Origin: an uncultured Bifidobacterium sp. | GTDB lineage: Bacteria; Actinomycetota; Actinomycetes; Actinomycetales; Bifidobacteriaceae | Direction: 5' to 3' | NCBI RefSeq assembly: GCF_959020145.1 | Contig: NZ_CAUEQY010000013.1 | Coordinates: forward strand, 1-34,373 | DNA: 34,373 nucleotides | Part shown: positions 1 through 7,196 of the stretch, piece after piece | How positions within the stretch are numbered: the first letter of the stretch is position 1 | Layout: the number at the start of each line of letters is the position of its first letter | Position numbers and translations under genes: made by a program | The notes under the pieces: generated by a model | Database searches by the model: none | The model's input: the letters and a program-made list of their open reading frames with translations, nothing else | Told to the model about the DNA's origin: nothing

Positions 1-47
1 TCACGCCAACAGCTGGCCAACAGCCAATCTGCGCAAAGAAGCGGGCA

Positions 48-251
48 CTACCCGCCTTTGAGCTTGCGTTCGTAGTGGCCGGCCCTGTATGCCTTCCGCT
101 CCCCAGTGCGCTCGTATCTGGCGGCGTTGGCGATCTCGTCCGCCTCGGCGTCGAGCATCGCGTTGACGATCCGCTCGACCTTCTCTCGCACCATGGTGTC
201 GAGCTTGGTCTCGAACATGGCCTGGTCGAACTGTATGATTTCCTTGGACAT
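48..251 (-). pseudogene. IS256-family transposase, N-terminal remnant
   Basis: The 67-codon reading frame starts MSKEIIQFDQAMFETKL and contains ANAARYERTGERKAYRAGHY, the typical N-terminus of IS256/mutator-family transposases. Full members are about 400 residues with a DDE catalytic core; here the frame stops shortly after YERKL, so all catalytic residues are missing and the stub cannot transpose. A purine-rich stretch (AGAGGCACGGAG) precedes the ATG. It lies at the window edge next to other broken genes, consistent with an insertion sequence that decayed or was deleted together with polysaccharide genes. I recognise the family from the conserved ERTGERKAYRAGHY block. I saw no terminal inverted repeats, so the element's ends are unknown. 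Confidence 0.72.
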
Positions 252-608
252 GGCTCCGTGCCTCTTTCCAATCGCGGTTTTTCATTGTCTGGCGACTGAA
301 AATCGTACCCGGCACGGTCCATGTCCCTTTCCATCAAGGCCGAAATCCGAAAATGCGCAAGAATCCGGACGTTATCCATTGCCTTGGTGCTTTCTGTTTA
401 CGTGCGGCAGTCTTCGCGATGTATCCCCTTCTATATCGGGATAGGAGTCGTTTCGATCGAGACGGCGGCATTTTCGGGACTCTCGATTCCTGTTACCGAT
501 AGGGGAGACCCGGAGCATCAAAATGCATGAAAAGCGGAGCTTGGAATGCGTTTTCCTTGCCATGGTCACATGGTTTCGTCTGTTTCGGCACGTTCTGTGC
601 TCCGTAAA

Positions 609-654
609 TGTCACACGATTCCATTTTTTGGCCGTTTTTTGGAATCGTGCTACA
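609..654. repeat. hairpin repeat A with CACGATTC arms
   Basis: The left arm TGTCACACGATTCCA (609-623) faces TGGAATCGTGCTACA (640-654), with 13 of 15 positions paired. The 16-nt loop is T-rich around GGCC. The arms share the CACGATTC / GAATCGTG core and the outer TGT...ACA with the hairpin at 744-789, so the two are copies of one repeat type. Confidence 0.6.
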
Positions 655-743
655 CCGCACACCCCCGTAGTCGCGCGAAAGTGTCGGGAAAGCCGGTTCG
701 GGGGTATGAAATAGGTGGGAAAACCGCATTTCGGCAGGAAAAA

Positions 744-789
744 TGTTGCACGATTCGAAATTTGCCCCGAAAATCGGAATCGTGCAACA
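744..789. repeat. hairpin repeat B with CACGATTC arms
   Basis: The arms TGTTGCACGATTC (744-756) and GAATCGTGCAACA (777-789) are perfect 13-bp inverted repeats around a 20-nt loop. The core matches repeat A 90 bp upstream while loop and flanks differ. There is no T-run on either side, so a terminator is less likely than a REP-like or protein-binding element. Confidence 0.65.
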
Positions 790-873
790 AAATTCGTCGT
801 TTCCTTCCGTGGGTCCTCATCTCTTGGCAGGTTCTTGCGGCATGGTGTCCGCTGCAAGCTTGGTGTTTGGACG

Positions 874-1068
874 ATGAGGCGAGAGGCTCAGTGGCGGGCG
901 CAGGGCCTGCCGATCGCGATCGTGGAGGAGATCGCGTTCGAGAACGGTTGGATCACGCGCGGCCAGCTCATGGAGTCTGCCGAGCGTTACGGCAAGAGCC
1001 CGTACGGCCAGCATCTCAAGGGTATAGCCGACGGCGAGATCATGCTCGTCCCCAACCAAAAGAGCTGA
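874..1068 (+). pseudogene. rfbA: rfbA 3' remnant (glucose-1-phosphate thymidylyltransferase C-terminus)
   Basis: The 64 codons contain QGLPIAIVEEIAFENGWITR and then SPYGQHLKGI, matching the C-terminal end of RfbA, where the family has G-x-x-IAxxEEIAxxNGWI followed by GYGQYL. Intact RfbA is about 290-300 residues and makes dTDP-glucose for the dTDP-rhamnose pathway. The nucleotide-binding N-terminal domain is absent, so the fragment is inactive. The natural stop codon is kept, and a strong hairpin follows 25 nt later, as expected at the end of a former rfb operon. The true 5' boundary of the homology is near 880. The stub implies that this strain or an ancestor carried rhamnose-precursor genes here. 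Confidence 0.65.
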
Positions 1069-1093
1069 TCCCTCGAGACGGATGATGCGTTAG

Positions 1094-1120
1094 GGGTGCT
1101 GCCTCATTGAGGCAGCACCC
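1094..1120 (+). terminator. strong hairpin after rfbA remnant
   Basis: GGGTGCTGCCTCA and TGAGGCAGCACCC are perfect inverted repeats separated by one base, giving about 11 usable base pairs. It sits 25 nt after the rfbA stop. The following sequence has no clear T-run, so termination efficiency is uncertain. Confidence 0.55.
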
Positions 1121-1282
1121 TGATGACACTTTGACTGACGGTGCTTCTTATGGATTGCGTCGATGAGCGGCACTTCGACGAGGAGTGTTTTGACTGGAGA
1201 CGTTCCAATGGGCGGCGCTTCGACTGGCGGTGAAGAGGGTCATCTGCCTTATGAGTGGCGGATTTGGGCGGCGTGAAAATGT

Positions 1283-1393
1283 CATTTCGCTTATCTGTGG
1301 CAGGTAATCGGCAGAGATATACCCTTTAACTGTGGAAAATGTACCCCCAAAGTGGCTTTTGCCCGTTATGACCTGCCATATATAGGCGAAATG
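1283..1393. repeat. 111-bp element with 23-bp imperfect terminal inverted repeats
   Basis: CATTTCGCTTATCTGTGGCAGGT (split here as CATTTCGCTTAT and CTGTGGCAGGT) at 1283-1305 pairs with 1371-1393 at 20 of 23 positions. The interior of about 65 bp is not repeated. The right arm is also the first part of the 42-bp direct repeats that follow, so inverted and direct copies share one sequence. Confidence 0.6.
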
Positions 1394-1480
1394 GGAGTTT
1401 CCATCTCTCGGAATCTGCCGCGTATAAGCGAAATGGGAGTTTCCATCTCTTGAAATCTGCCACATATAAGCGAAATGGGG
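1387..1480. repeat. tandem 42-bp direct repeats
   Basis: The unit beginning CGAAATGGGAGTTTCCATCT starts at 1387 and 1429, and a partial third copy starts at 1471, giving an exact 42-bp period. The two full units differ at only a few positions near their 3' ends. The copies are contiguous with no spacers, so this is not a CRISPR array. Read on the minus strand it gives a 14-residue repeat, but no start signal supports translation. Confidence 0.7.
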
Positions 1481-1595
1481 AGCTGGGCACATACATTCCG
1501 TCACTTTCAGGGCGTGGCGGAATGATGATGAAAGCCTGTACCGGTCACTACCAATGATTTGAGGAAATTCTTGGGGTATCTATATCTGGCAAGGC

Positions 1596-1987
1596 CTAAT
1601 TATCGTTGTATCCGTGTTTGCGGGTGTCCAGTGCCTGCTTCCAATAGGCTTCTCGGGCGAGGACGACGTTTTTGGGCACGGTGGAATCGTAATGTTCCAA
1701 AAGCGTGTAACGGAAATGCGTCTCTACGTACGCTTCTCCTGCTGCTCCACAAGTTTGCTTAGTTCTGTATTGCCGCCGTGGCCATTATCTATGTAGTTTT
1801 TCCACCGCTGATATATGCCGTTCCTTCCGGTGGCGATTCCCACATACAGTTTCCCATTATCGGTATTGGTTATTATGTACACGCCTTGCTGGCGGGACAG
1901 CGTATTCTTCCAGCTTGCCTTGTCGTTCTCCCAAATCGCCTTAAGTTGGGCGTAGGAAAGGCTAACAGCAGGTGTTGGCGGCCTTGT
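1596..1987 (-). pseudogene. GIY-YIG nuclease family protein, frameshifted and 5'-truncated
   Basis: On the minus strand one frame gives SLSYAQLKAIWEND, then QQGVYIITNTDNGKLYVGIA and YQRWKNYIDNGHGG, the GIY-YIG fold signature of bifidobacterial nuclease-like proteins. After KLVEQQ this frame runs into a stop, but shifting by one base continues the same family: GEAYVETHFRYTLLEHYD, then LAREAYWKQALDTRKHGYND and a stop at 1596. A single lost base near 1745-1752 explains this. Upstream, the frame hits TGA at 1988-1990 with no start codon, so the N-terminal domain found in longer relatives is missing. The gene is broken in two ways. GIY-YIG proteins cut DNA through a metal-dependent tyrosine/arginine/glutamate site. 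An assembly error could cause the frameshift but not the missing N-terminus. Confidence 0.78.
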
Positions 1988-2240
1988 TCACTTGGCACGG
2001 TCGGCCGGTGGCACTTTTTCTTGCGGTCAGAAACAGCCCGCCCAAAATCAGCCACTGAATATGCCAAATATTGCCAATAAGTCTCGTGCGCGCACGATAT
2101 CGACAGGGAATGTTCCTTATTTCACGGCCCATCTGTTTGAGTTCCCAAAAATGTGTTCAATGTATGAAGGGATGAGGAATAGTTCGAGGGGGAAGATTAT
2201 TGTTGGAAAGGATATTGTCAACGTGAGATGGGGAAGTTCA
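1988..2240. other. intergenic region upstream of the Wzz/BY-kinase gene
   Basis: This AT-richer stretch may hold traces of the missing N-terminal part of the GIY-YIG pseudogene on the minus strand and the promoter of the next gene. No confident -10/-35 pair was found. In-frame upstream starts (ATG at 2172, GTG at 2223) lack properly spaced ribosome-binding sites. Confidence 0.4.
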
Positions 2241-3725
2241 GTGACTTCTGTAGAGAACGCTAATGTGCAGCAGCCTACCGCACCGCAAGGGGTAGTTGAG
2301 GAAGCGGATGACGGCATCACTCTGATGGATCTGCTCAAAATCATTCGTAAGCATCTGGTCACCGCGATCATCGCATTCGTGGTGGTAGTGGCAGGCGTGA
2401 GCGCATATACTTTCCTGGCACCGCCGAAATATACGGCAACGGCTCAGGCCATGGCTACCTATAACGCCTCCCAAGACGGGGAAAGCATCAGCCAGCAATC
2501 CACCGGTGGCACGTATATTTCCAACCAGATTACTTCGTATCCGACGTTGGCCGCCACTGAAAAGGTGCTCAAGCCGGTCATCAACGAGCTCGGTTTGGAC
2601 GAAACCGTTGACGATCTGGCGGGCCAGATCACCGTCACCAATCCAACCAACACCGCCTTTGTGAATATTGCCGCGGTAGACGGCGATCCGAAGCAGGCTG
2701 CTGACATTGCCAATGCCGTGGCGGAGTCGCTGAAAACGGTGATTGAAAACGATTTATATACCGGGGACACGTCCCCGGTAAAGGTCTCTATTGTGCAGAA
2801 AGCACAGACCCCATTGACCAAGTCGTCCCCGAAGACCGTCCTGTATTTGGCCGTTGGCGTGGTGCTTGGTCTGATTGTGGGCGTGTTCGCAGCGCTCATC
2901 AAAGACCTGCTCAACACGAGAGTCGAGGAGCCGTCTGACGTGCGAGGTGTTGTTCGGGCATCGTCTCTTGGTTCTGTTCCCGTGGACGATTCACTCGAAA
3001 GCAAGCGCCCGGTGTTGGTGAGCCAGCCCAACGGTGCCATCGCCGAAGAATTCCGCCGTATCCATACGAATATTGAGTTCCTGCAGACCGACCGCACCGA
3101 AGGTGTGGGCCAGCTGCTTGTCATCACGTCTGCGCAGCCGTCCGAAGGCAAGACCACCATGGCTATCAACACTGCGGTGGCCCTTGCTGAAGATGGTGCG
3201 AAAGTACTGCTTATCGACGCTGATCTTCGCCACCCGTCCGTTGCTCACCACTTGGGCATTGAAGGTGCCGCCGGTCTGACGCACGTGCTGTCCGGACAGA
3301 TGGGCCCGAAGGACGTGGTGCAGAGCTACTGGAAGCCGAACCTGCACATTCTGCCTGGCGGCAAGAGGCCGGCGAACGCTGGCGTGCTGCTGGGTTCCGA
3401 AACCATGAAGCTCATGGTGGAGCAGGCGCTCACCCAATACGATTACGTGATTATTGATACCGCCCCGTTGACGGTGTCCAACGATGGAGCGGTATTCGGC
3501 CGTTGGGCCAAGGGCCTTCTGCTGGTGGTCAGCCGTAACGTGTGCGAGAAGAAGTCCCTGCAGGAGGCGTCCGACACGCTCGCCACCGCGCAGGTGCCGG
3601 TGCTTGGCTTCATCTTCAATCGTGCAGATCCGAAGAAGACCAATACGCATTCCAATTATTACTATTACTATGAGGATGGTGCGCCGCGCAGCAGCCATCG
3701 CGCGAAGGGGAAGAAGCGGCACTGA
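2241..3725 (+). CDS. Wzz / BY-kinase fusion (polysaccharide chain-length regulator and tyrosine autokinase)
   Basis: The protein (494 residues from a GTG start preceded by GGGGAAG) joins a Wzz domain and a bacterial tyrosine kinase in one chain, like CapA plus CapB or CpsC plus CpsD. Membrane segments lie near residues 39-60 and 199-221, with the external Wzz part between them. The cytoplasmic kinase has Walker A PSEGKTT (Lys304), Walker A' VLLIDADLR (Asp326, Asp328) and Walker B YVIIDTAP (Asp406). The tail contains five consecutive tyrosines (473-477), the expected autophosphorylation cluster. Such proteins control polymer length and export of capsular or exopolysaccharide. An in-frame ATG at 2172 would add 23 residues, but its purine-rich site abuts the ATG. 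It starts an apparently intact EPS group; the next gene begins 30 nt downstream. Confidence 0.9.
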   Translation: MTSVENANVQQPTAPQGVVEEADDGITLMDLLKIIRKHLVTAIIAFVVVVAGVSAYTFLAPPKYTATAQAMATYNASQDGESISQQSTGGTYISNQITSYPTLAATEKVLKPVINELGLDETVDDLAGQITVTNPTNTAFVNIAAVDGDPKQAADIANAVAESLKTVIENDLYTGDTSPVKVSIVQKAQTPLTKSSPKTVLYLAVGVVLGLIVGVFAALIKDLLNTRVEEPSDVRGVVRASSLGSVPVDDSLESKRPVLVSQPNGAIAEEFRRIHTNIEFLQTDRTEGVGQLLVITSAQPSEGKTTMAINTAVALAEDGAKVLLIDADLRHPSVAHHLGIEGAAGLTHVLSGQMGPKDVVQSYWKPNLHILPGGKRPANAGVLLGSETMKLMVEQALTQYDYVIIDTAPLTVSNDGAVFGRWAKGLLLVVSRNVCEKKSLQEASDTLATAQVPVLGFIFNRADPKKTNTHSNYYYYYEDGAPRSSHRAKGKKRH

Positions 3726-3755
3726 TGGTTCCCTTCTCCATGGAATGAGGGGTGT

Positions 3756-5261
3756 ATGGCAACTGAGAACGATGATTCCCGGTCTATGAACGGTATTCTG
3801 TCCAACATATCTCGGGATGTGGTGGACACCAGCTGGGATATTCCTCCGCTGACCTTCCCCAAATTGCAGCCTACCGATTCGGAAGAAGCCGATGGTGCGG
3901 ATGGGGCTTCGCTTGCTGAGCCCCGCACCATCGCTTCCTCCGTACCTGCGCAAACGGAACAGCCGGTTTCGGCTGCGCCAACAATCGCGGATATACCCAG
4001 TATGCCGCTCGACACCATCGATTTCGATGATGCGGTTGCACCAGCCGATGCCGAGGAAACCGCCACTCTGCCACCCCTCGTCTCTTCGACAGATGAACAG
4101 GACGCCGAAGCGACTCAGGCCTTTGACACTTCGGATGGCATAACCGACCTAGAGGAGCTGGCCGCGGAAGATCCGGAACACGATCCGCTGAAAACCATTC
4201 CGGTCGCACCGAAAGAGCCATCTGCGGACAAGCGAAAGATTATTGCCATTGTCGCTGCGATTGCGGCAGTGGCGGTTGCTATCGCCGGCGTCATCGTGGT
4301 ACGCAATCGTATCAATTCGAAAGAACAGCGTGCGGCAGTGGTGGTATGTGAGAAGGCGAAATCCAAATACTCCAAAGCCAACGAAAAACTGCAAAACGCC
4401 ATCGAACAGGCAACCAGTCTGCAGGGCACTGCGGCAAACCAGGTGGCGGATGCCGCCACAATCGACCAACTCACTCAGGCCGTGACCAAGGCGCAGAACC
4501 TCAAGACGGTCGGCGGATGTTCGGTGTTGCTGTCTGAAACCACACTGCGTGCGCACGCCCGTAGCATGAGCAAGCAGATCAGCAATATCAAAGAACAGAC
4601 CAAGGCCGTTACCGCAGCAGCCACAGCTGTGGACGCCAGCAAGCGAGCTTTGGAAGTGAATAAGACGACTGCCGCATTGCAGAAGGCCATTGCTGACGCA
4701 AAGACGTTGCTTGACGGTTCTGCAGGCCAGGTTGCGGACGAGTCGACACGTGACGCGCTTGCCAAGGCGATTGACGCTGCCCAGAAACTCCTCGATGGCA
4801 AAAGCACCGATGTTGCGGCCATGCAGAACGCTTCGAAGGTGATTTCCTCGACTTCTGACGGCGTAAACAAGTCTGTGGCGGAGCAAACTGCGGCCAATGC
4901 CCAGTCGAATACCAATTCGAATACCAATAACGGCACTACGAACCGGCGTTACACATATACGTGGCAATTTGGTCCGGGCTCTGGAAACGGTGTGAACGGT
5001 GGTGGTTCGACCGGTGGCAATAACAATGGTGGCTCAACCGGTGGTAATGGCGATTCGACCGGCAACGGTAACGGTGGTTCGACCGGCGGTAACGGCGGTT
5101 CTAACGACGGTAATGGCGGTTCGACCGGTGGTAATGGCGATTCGAACGGCAACGGTGGTTCAACCGGCGGTAACGGTGGTAATGGCGATTCGAACGACAA
5201 CGGCAATGGTGGTTCGGACGGCGGTAACGACAACTCAGATACAGGTACTGCTGGCGAATAA
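3756..5261 (+). CDS. single-pass membrane protein with duplicated coiled-coil units and Gly/Asn/Ser-rich tail
   Basis: I recognise no enzymatic family. The 501-residue product starts with about 155 acidic, Ser/Thr/Pro-rich residues, presumably cytoplasmic because a KRK cluster precedes the single membrane helix near 160-182. The outer part is Ala/Lys/Gln-rich and probably helical. It holds an internal duplication: LQNAIEQATSLQGTAANQVA, then about 100 residues later LQKAIADAKTLLDGSAGQVA, each followed by related AD..T.D.L..A...AQ. Such units resemble the helical repeats of Gram-positive surface proteins. The last 95 residues are almost only Gly, Asn, Ser, Thr and Asp, a flexible tail. Start: ATG 10 nt after GAGGGG. 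It lies between the BY-kinase and the priming transferase, so a role in polymer assembly or anchoring is an inference. No LPXTG sorting signal is present. Confidence 0.8.
   Translation: MATENDDSRSMNGILSNISRDVVDTSWDIPPLTFPKLQPTDSEEADGADGASLAEPRTIASSVPAQTEQPVSAAPTIADIPSMPLDTIDFDDAVAPADAEETATLPPLVSSTDEQDAEATQAFDTSDGITDLEELAAEDPEHDPLKTIPVAPKEPSADKRKIIAIVAAIAAVAVAIAGVIVVRNRINSKEQRAAVVVCEKAKSKYSKANEKLQNAIEQATSLQGTAANQVADAATIDQLTQAVTKAQNLKTVGGCSVLLSETTLRAHARSMSKQISNIKEQTKAVTAAATAVDASKRALEVNKTTAALQKAIADAKTLLDGSAGQVADESTRDALAKAIDAAQKLLDGKSTDVAAMQNASKVISSTSDGVNKSVAEQTAANAQSNTNSNTNNGTTNRRYTYTWQFGPGSGNGVNGGGSTGGNNNGGSTGGNGDSTGNGNGGSTGGNGGSNDGNGGSTGGNGDSNGNGGSTGGNGGNGDSNDNGNGGSDGGNDNSDTGTAGE
4998..5229 (+). 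repeat. degenerate tandem repeats encoding GGSTGGNGDS-type tail
   Basis: Short units such as GGTGGTTCGACCGGCGGTAA recur about eight times with small variations, some separated by inserted AACGGCAAT-type units. They encode the low-complexity tail of the upstream membrane protein. Such repeats commonly change length by slippage between strains, which would vary tail length without shifting frame when whole units are lost. Confidence 0.75.
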
Positions 5262-5314
5262 GCCATACCGGAGAAGGATTTGGATATAGCGAATGGTACC
5301 CCCATAGGTCCCTC

Positions 5315-5346
5315 TTAATTTCGGGGGGGGGGGGCTGTGGTAAATT
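5315..5346 (+). promoter_or_regulatory. candidate slippage-sensitive promoter
   Basis: TAAATT (5341-5346) is a plausible -10 and TTAATT (5315-5320) a weak -35. The present spacer is 20 bp because of the G run, longer than the usual 16-18 bp, so this state may be weak. The arrangement resembles known phase-variable promoters with poly-G spacers, such as Neisseria porA. The hexamer assignment is tentative. Confidence 0.35.
5323..5334 (+). repeat. poly-G tract (12 G)
   Basis: Twelve consecutive G lie 46 nt before the ATG of the priming glycosylphosphotransferase. A tract of this length is prone to slipped-strand mispairing. It lies between a possible -35 (TTAATT) and a possible -10 (TAAATT), where changes in length would alter promoter spacing. 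Confidence 0.95.
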
Positions 5347-5380
5347 GTTTGCCGTATGCAGCTGAAGGGGAGGGAGATAC

Positions 5381-7045
5381 ATGCAAGGCGTGAATACCGG
5401 TGAATCCGGCGCACCAAACGGCGAGCAAGGTATGAGGACTCAAGAGATTCATATCGTCTCGTCCAATGCGCATCGACAGGCATACGCGTCCATGCAGAAT
5501 CAGCGTCTGCAAAAGCAGTTCGAGCCGATGACTTTTTCCAATACCCCGTTTCCTGCGGAAAAGGAAGGACATAGGCGCGGCAAGGCTGAATCGACTCCCC
5601 GGTGGCGTTTCGCCTTCGTCGCCAGCCTGATCGCCATCGATTTGGCAGTGATGCTGCTTTCGTTGACCGTCAGCCTTGTAATCAACGGTGCTGCTTTCGA
5701 TGCCATCGGCGATGTGATGCCATTTTGGCTTTTCCTCATTCTGTTCAGCCTGATTTGGTTGCTGTGTCTGGCATTCGCGGGCACATACCACCGCCATGTT
5801 ATGGCGGACGGCTATGAGCTGTATGCCAAAATCATCAGTGCGTCGTTGCTGACCATCATCTCATACTGCAGCCTTGCATTTATTTTCAAACTGGCATTGC
5901 CCCGCACTGCGTTGATTATCGCGCCAGTCATCGCCTTCTTCTTGGACATCATCGCACGTTGGCGGATGCGTCAAGCGTTGCATCGTCACCGCAGCAAAGG
6001 CTCTTGCAAGTACAGAACGGTGGTCATCGGATCTTCCGATGGCATCAACAAAGCCTTGCAGACCATGCGCAACTGCATGAATTGGGGGTACGAACCAGTT
6101 GCTGTATGCCCAATTGAAGCGGATCCAGCTTCAAAAGACGCTTATGTGGTTACCTCATACACACCGGATGCCAATATCGAAGGCTCCAGCAAACTTAAGG
6201 TGATTCCTTTCAACTCGGCATTCCCACGTATTTGCGAAAGCCTCGGTGTACAGGAAGTCTATGTGGCTGACGTGCTTTCGCGTGATTCCGAAATGTTGCA
6301 TGGTCTTTCTCTTGCGGTGGAGTCGCTGGGTATGGAACTTGCCTTGGCGGTCTCCCTGGCGGATGTGAGCGGTCACCGTTTGTATCTGCGAAACACCACG
6401 GAACAGCCAGTTCTGTTGGCTTCCCTGCCGCAGTACACGGGAGCTGCGAACGTAATCAAGCGTTTGCTGGACATCATCGGCTCACTGTGCGCGCTGATTA
6501 TTTCCTCTCCGATTCTTCTCGGCGTCGCCATCGCCATCAAGCTTGATGATGGCGGTCCGGTGTTCTTCTCTCAGACCCGTATCGGACTGCACGGCAAGCC
6601 GTTCAAAATGTATAAATTCCGTTCCATGGTCACCAATGCTGAGGAGCTGAAGAAGAAACTCGCTGAGGAAACTGGGCAGGAAGACCGGTTCATCTTCAAA
6701 ATGAAAGATGATCCGCGTATCACCAAGGTAGGTCACTTCATCCGTAAGACTTCTTTGGATGAGTTCCCGCAGTTCTACAACGTGCTCAAAGGCGATATGT
6801 CTCTGGTCGGTCCGCGCCCGGCATTGCCGGAAGAAGTGGCCCGCTATGGTTCCCTATATTCCGCCCGACTGCTGGTCAAGCCGGGCATCACCGGTCCGTG
6901 GCAGGTGTCCGGCCGGTCGGATCTTTCACAGGAGCAAAGCGAATATTTGGACGTCTCCTACATTGAGAATTGGTCCATCGCTGGAGATCTTGCGATTCTT
7001 GCCAAAACCGTGATGGTAATCTTCACTGGCCGTGGATCGTACTGA
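5381..7045 (+). CDS. polyprenyl glycosylphosphotransferase (priming transferase of EPS synthesis)
   Basis: The 554-residue membrane enzyme is predicted to start each polysaccharide repeat unit by moving a sugar 1-phosphate (often galactose or glucose) from a UDP-sugar to undecaprenyl phosphate. After a hydrophilic N-terminus there are several membrane segments (first near 76-100), a Rossmann-like central region, and from about residue 357 the bacterial sugar transferase domain: KRLLDIIGSL, a reentrant hydrophobic helix, GPVFFSQTRIGLHGKPF with MYKFRSM, TSLDEFPQFYNVLKGDMSLV and GPRPALP. These match the catalytic blocks of WbaP/CpsE-type enzymes. Length fits the long, WbaP-like class. Start: ATG preceded by AAGGGGAGGGAG. 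A 12-G tract lies in its upstream region, hinting at on/off control, and a strong terminator follows. Which sugar is transferred cannot be read from sequence. Confidence 0.92.
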   Translation: MQGVNTGESGAPNGEQGMRTQEIHIVSSNAHRQAYASMQNQRLQKQFEPMTFSNTPFPAEKEGHRRGKAESTPRWRFAFVASLIAIDLAVMLLSLTVSLVINGAAFDAIGDVMPFWLFLILFSLIWLLCLAFAGTYHRHVMADGYELYAKIISASLLTIISYCSLAFIFKLALPRTALIIAPVIAFFLDIIARWRMRQALHRHRSKGSCKYRTVVIGSSDGINKALQTMRNCMNWGYEPVAVCPIEADPASKDAYVVTSYTPDANIEGSSKLKVIPFNSAFPRICESLGVQEVYVADVLSRDSEMLHGLSLAVESLGMELALAVSLADVSGHRLYLRNTTEQPVLLASLPQYTGAANVIKRLLDIIGSLCALIISSPILLGVAIAIKLDDGGPVFFSQTRIGLHGKPFKMYKFRSMVTNAEELKKKLAEETGQEDRFIFKMKDDPRITKVGHFIRKTSLDEFPQFYNVLKGDMSLVGPRPALPEEVARYGSLYSARLLVKPGITGPWQVSGRSDLSQEQSEYLDVSYIENWSIAGDLAILAKTVMVIFTGRGSY

Positions 7046-7069
7046 GCCAATAAGTGGGTTTTCTGTGAT

Positions 7070-7110
7070 TTTCCCTCTGTTCTTGTGATGGAACAGAGGG
7101 AAATTTCATT
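7070..7110 (+). terminator. intrinsic terminator after priming transferase
   Basis: TTTCCCTCTGTTC (7070-7082) and GAACAGAGGGAAA (7091-7103) form a perfect 13-bp stem with an 8-nt loop, followed by TTTCATTT. It lies 25 nt after the stop. A-runs on the opposite strand make it potentially bidirectional. Confidence 0.8.
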
Positions 7111-7196
7111 TGGCGGCCGAAAAAAAGGGGTGCCATGTGGCACAATAATGCGCTGGAATAGTCAAATTGAGTGCTTAATGATTTGAGGAGCAAAGC

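Larger units (their letters stand above)
252..873. other. gene-free stretch with two hairpin repeats
   Basis: I see no convincing gene here. The open frames on both strands lack recognisable domains, and good ribosome-binding sites do not coincide with their starts. The stretch holds two related hairpins (609-654 and 744-789). It separates the transposase stub from the rfbA stub and is probably a rearrangement scar. Confidence 0.55.
1121..1595. other. gene-free stretch with 42-bp repeats
   Basis: No gene is supported. The minus strand has an open frame across the repeats (1148-1504) only because the repeat unit is a multiple of three. The notable content is the inverted and direct repeats at 1283-1480. 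Confidence 0.5.

Noticed and set aside
372..857. Minus-strand 161-codon open frame upstream of the rfbA remnant
   Set aside because: It runs through both hairpin repeats, has Arg/Thr/Phe-rich composition without a domain and overlaps the conflicting frames on the other strand.
1387..1480. Possible CRISPR array
   Set aside because: The repeats are contiguous with no spacers, only two full copies exist and no cas genes are present.
1148..1504. Minus-strand 118-codon frame with 14-residue repeats
   Set aside because: The repeats are a consequence of the 42-bp DNA period. No ribosome-binding site, domain or hydrophobic pattern supports translation.
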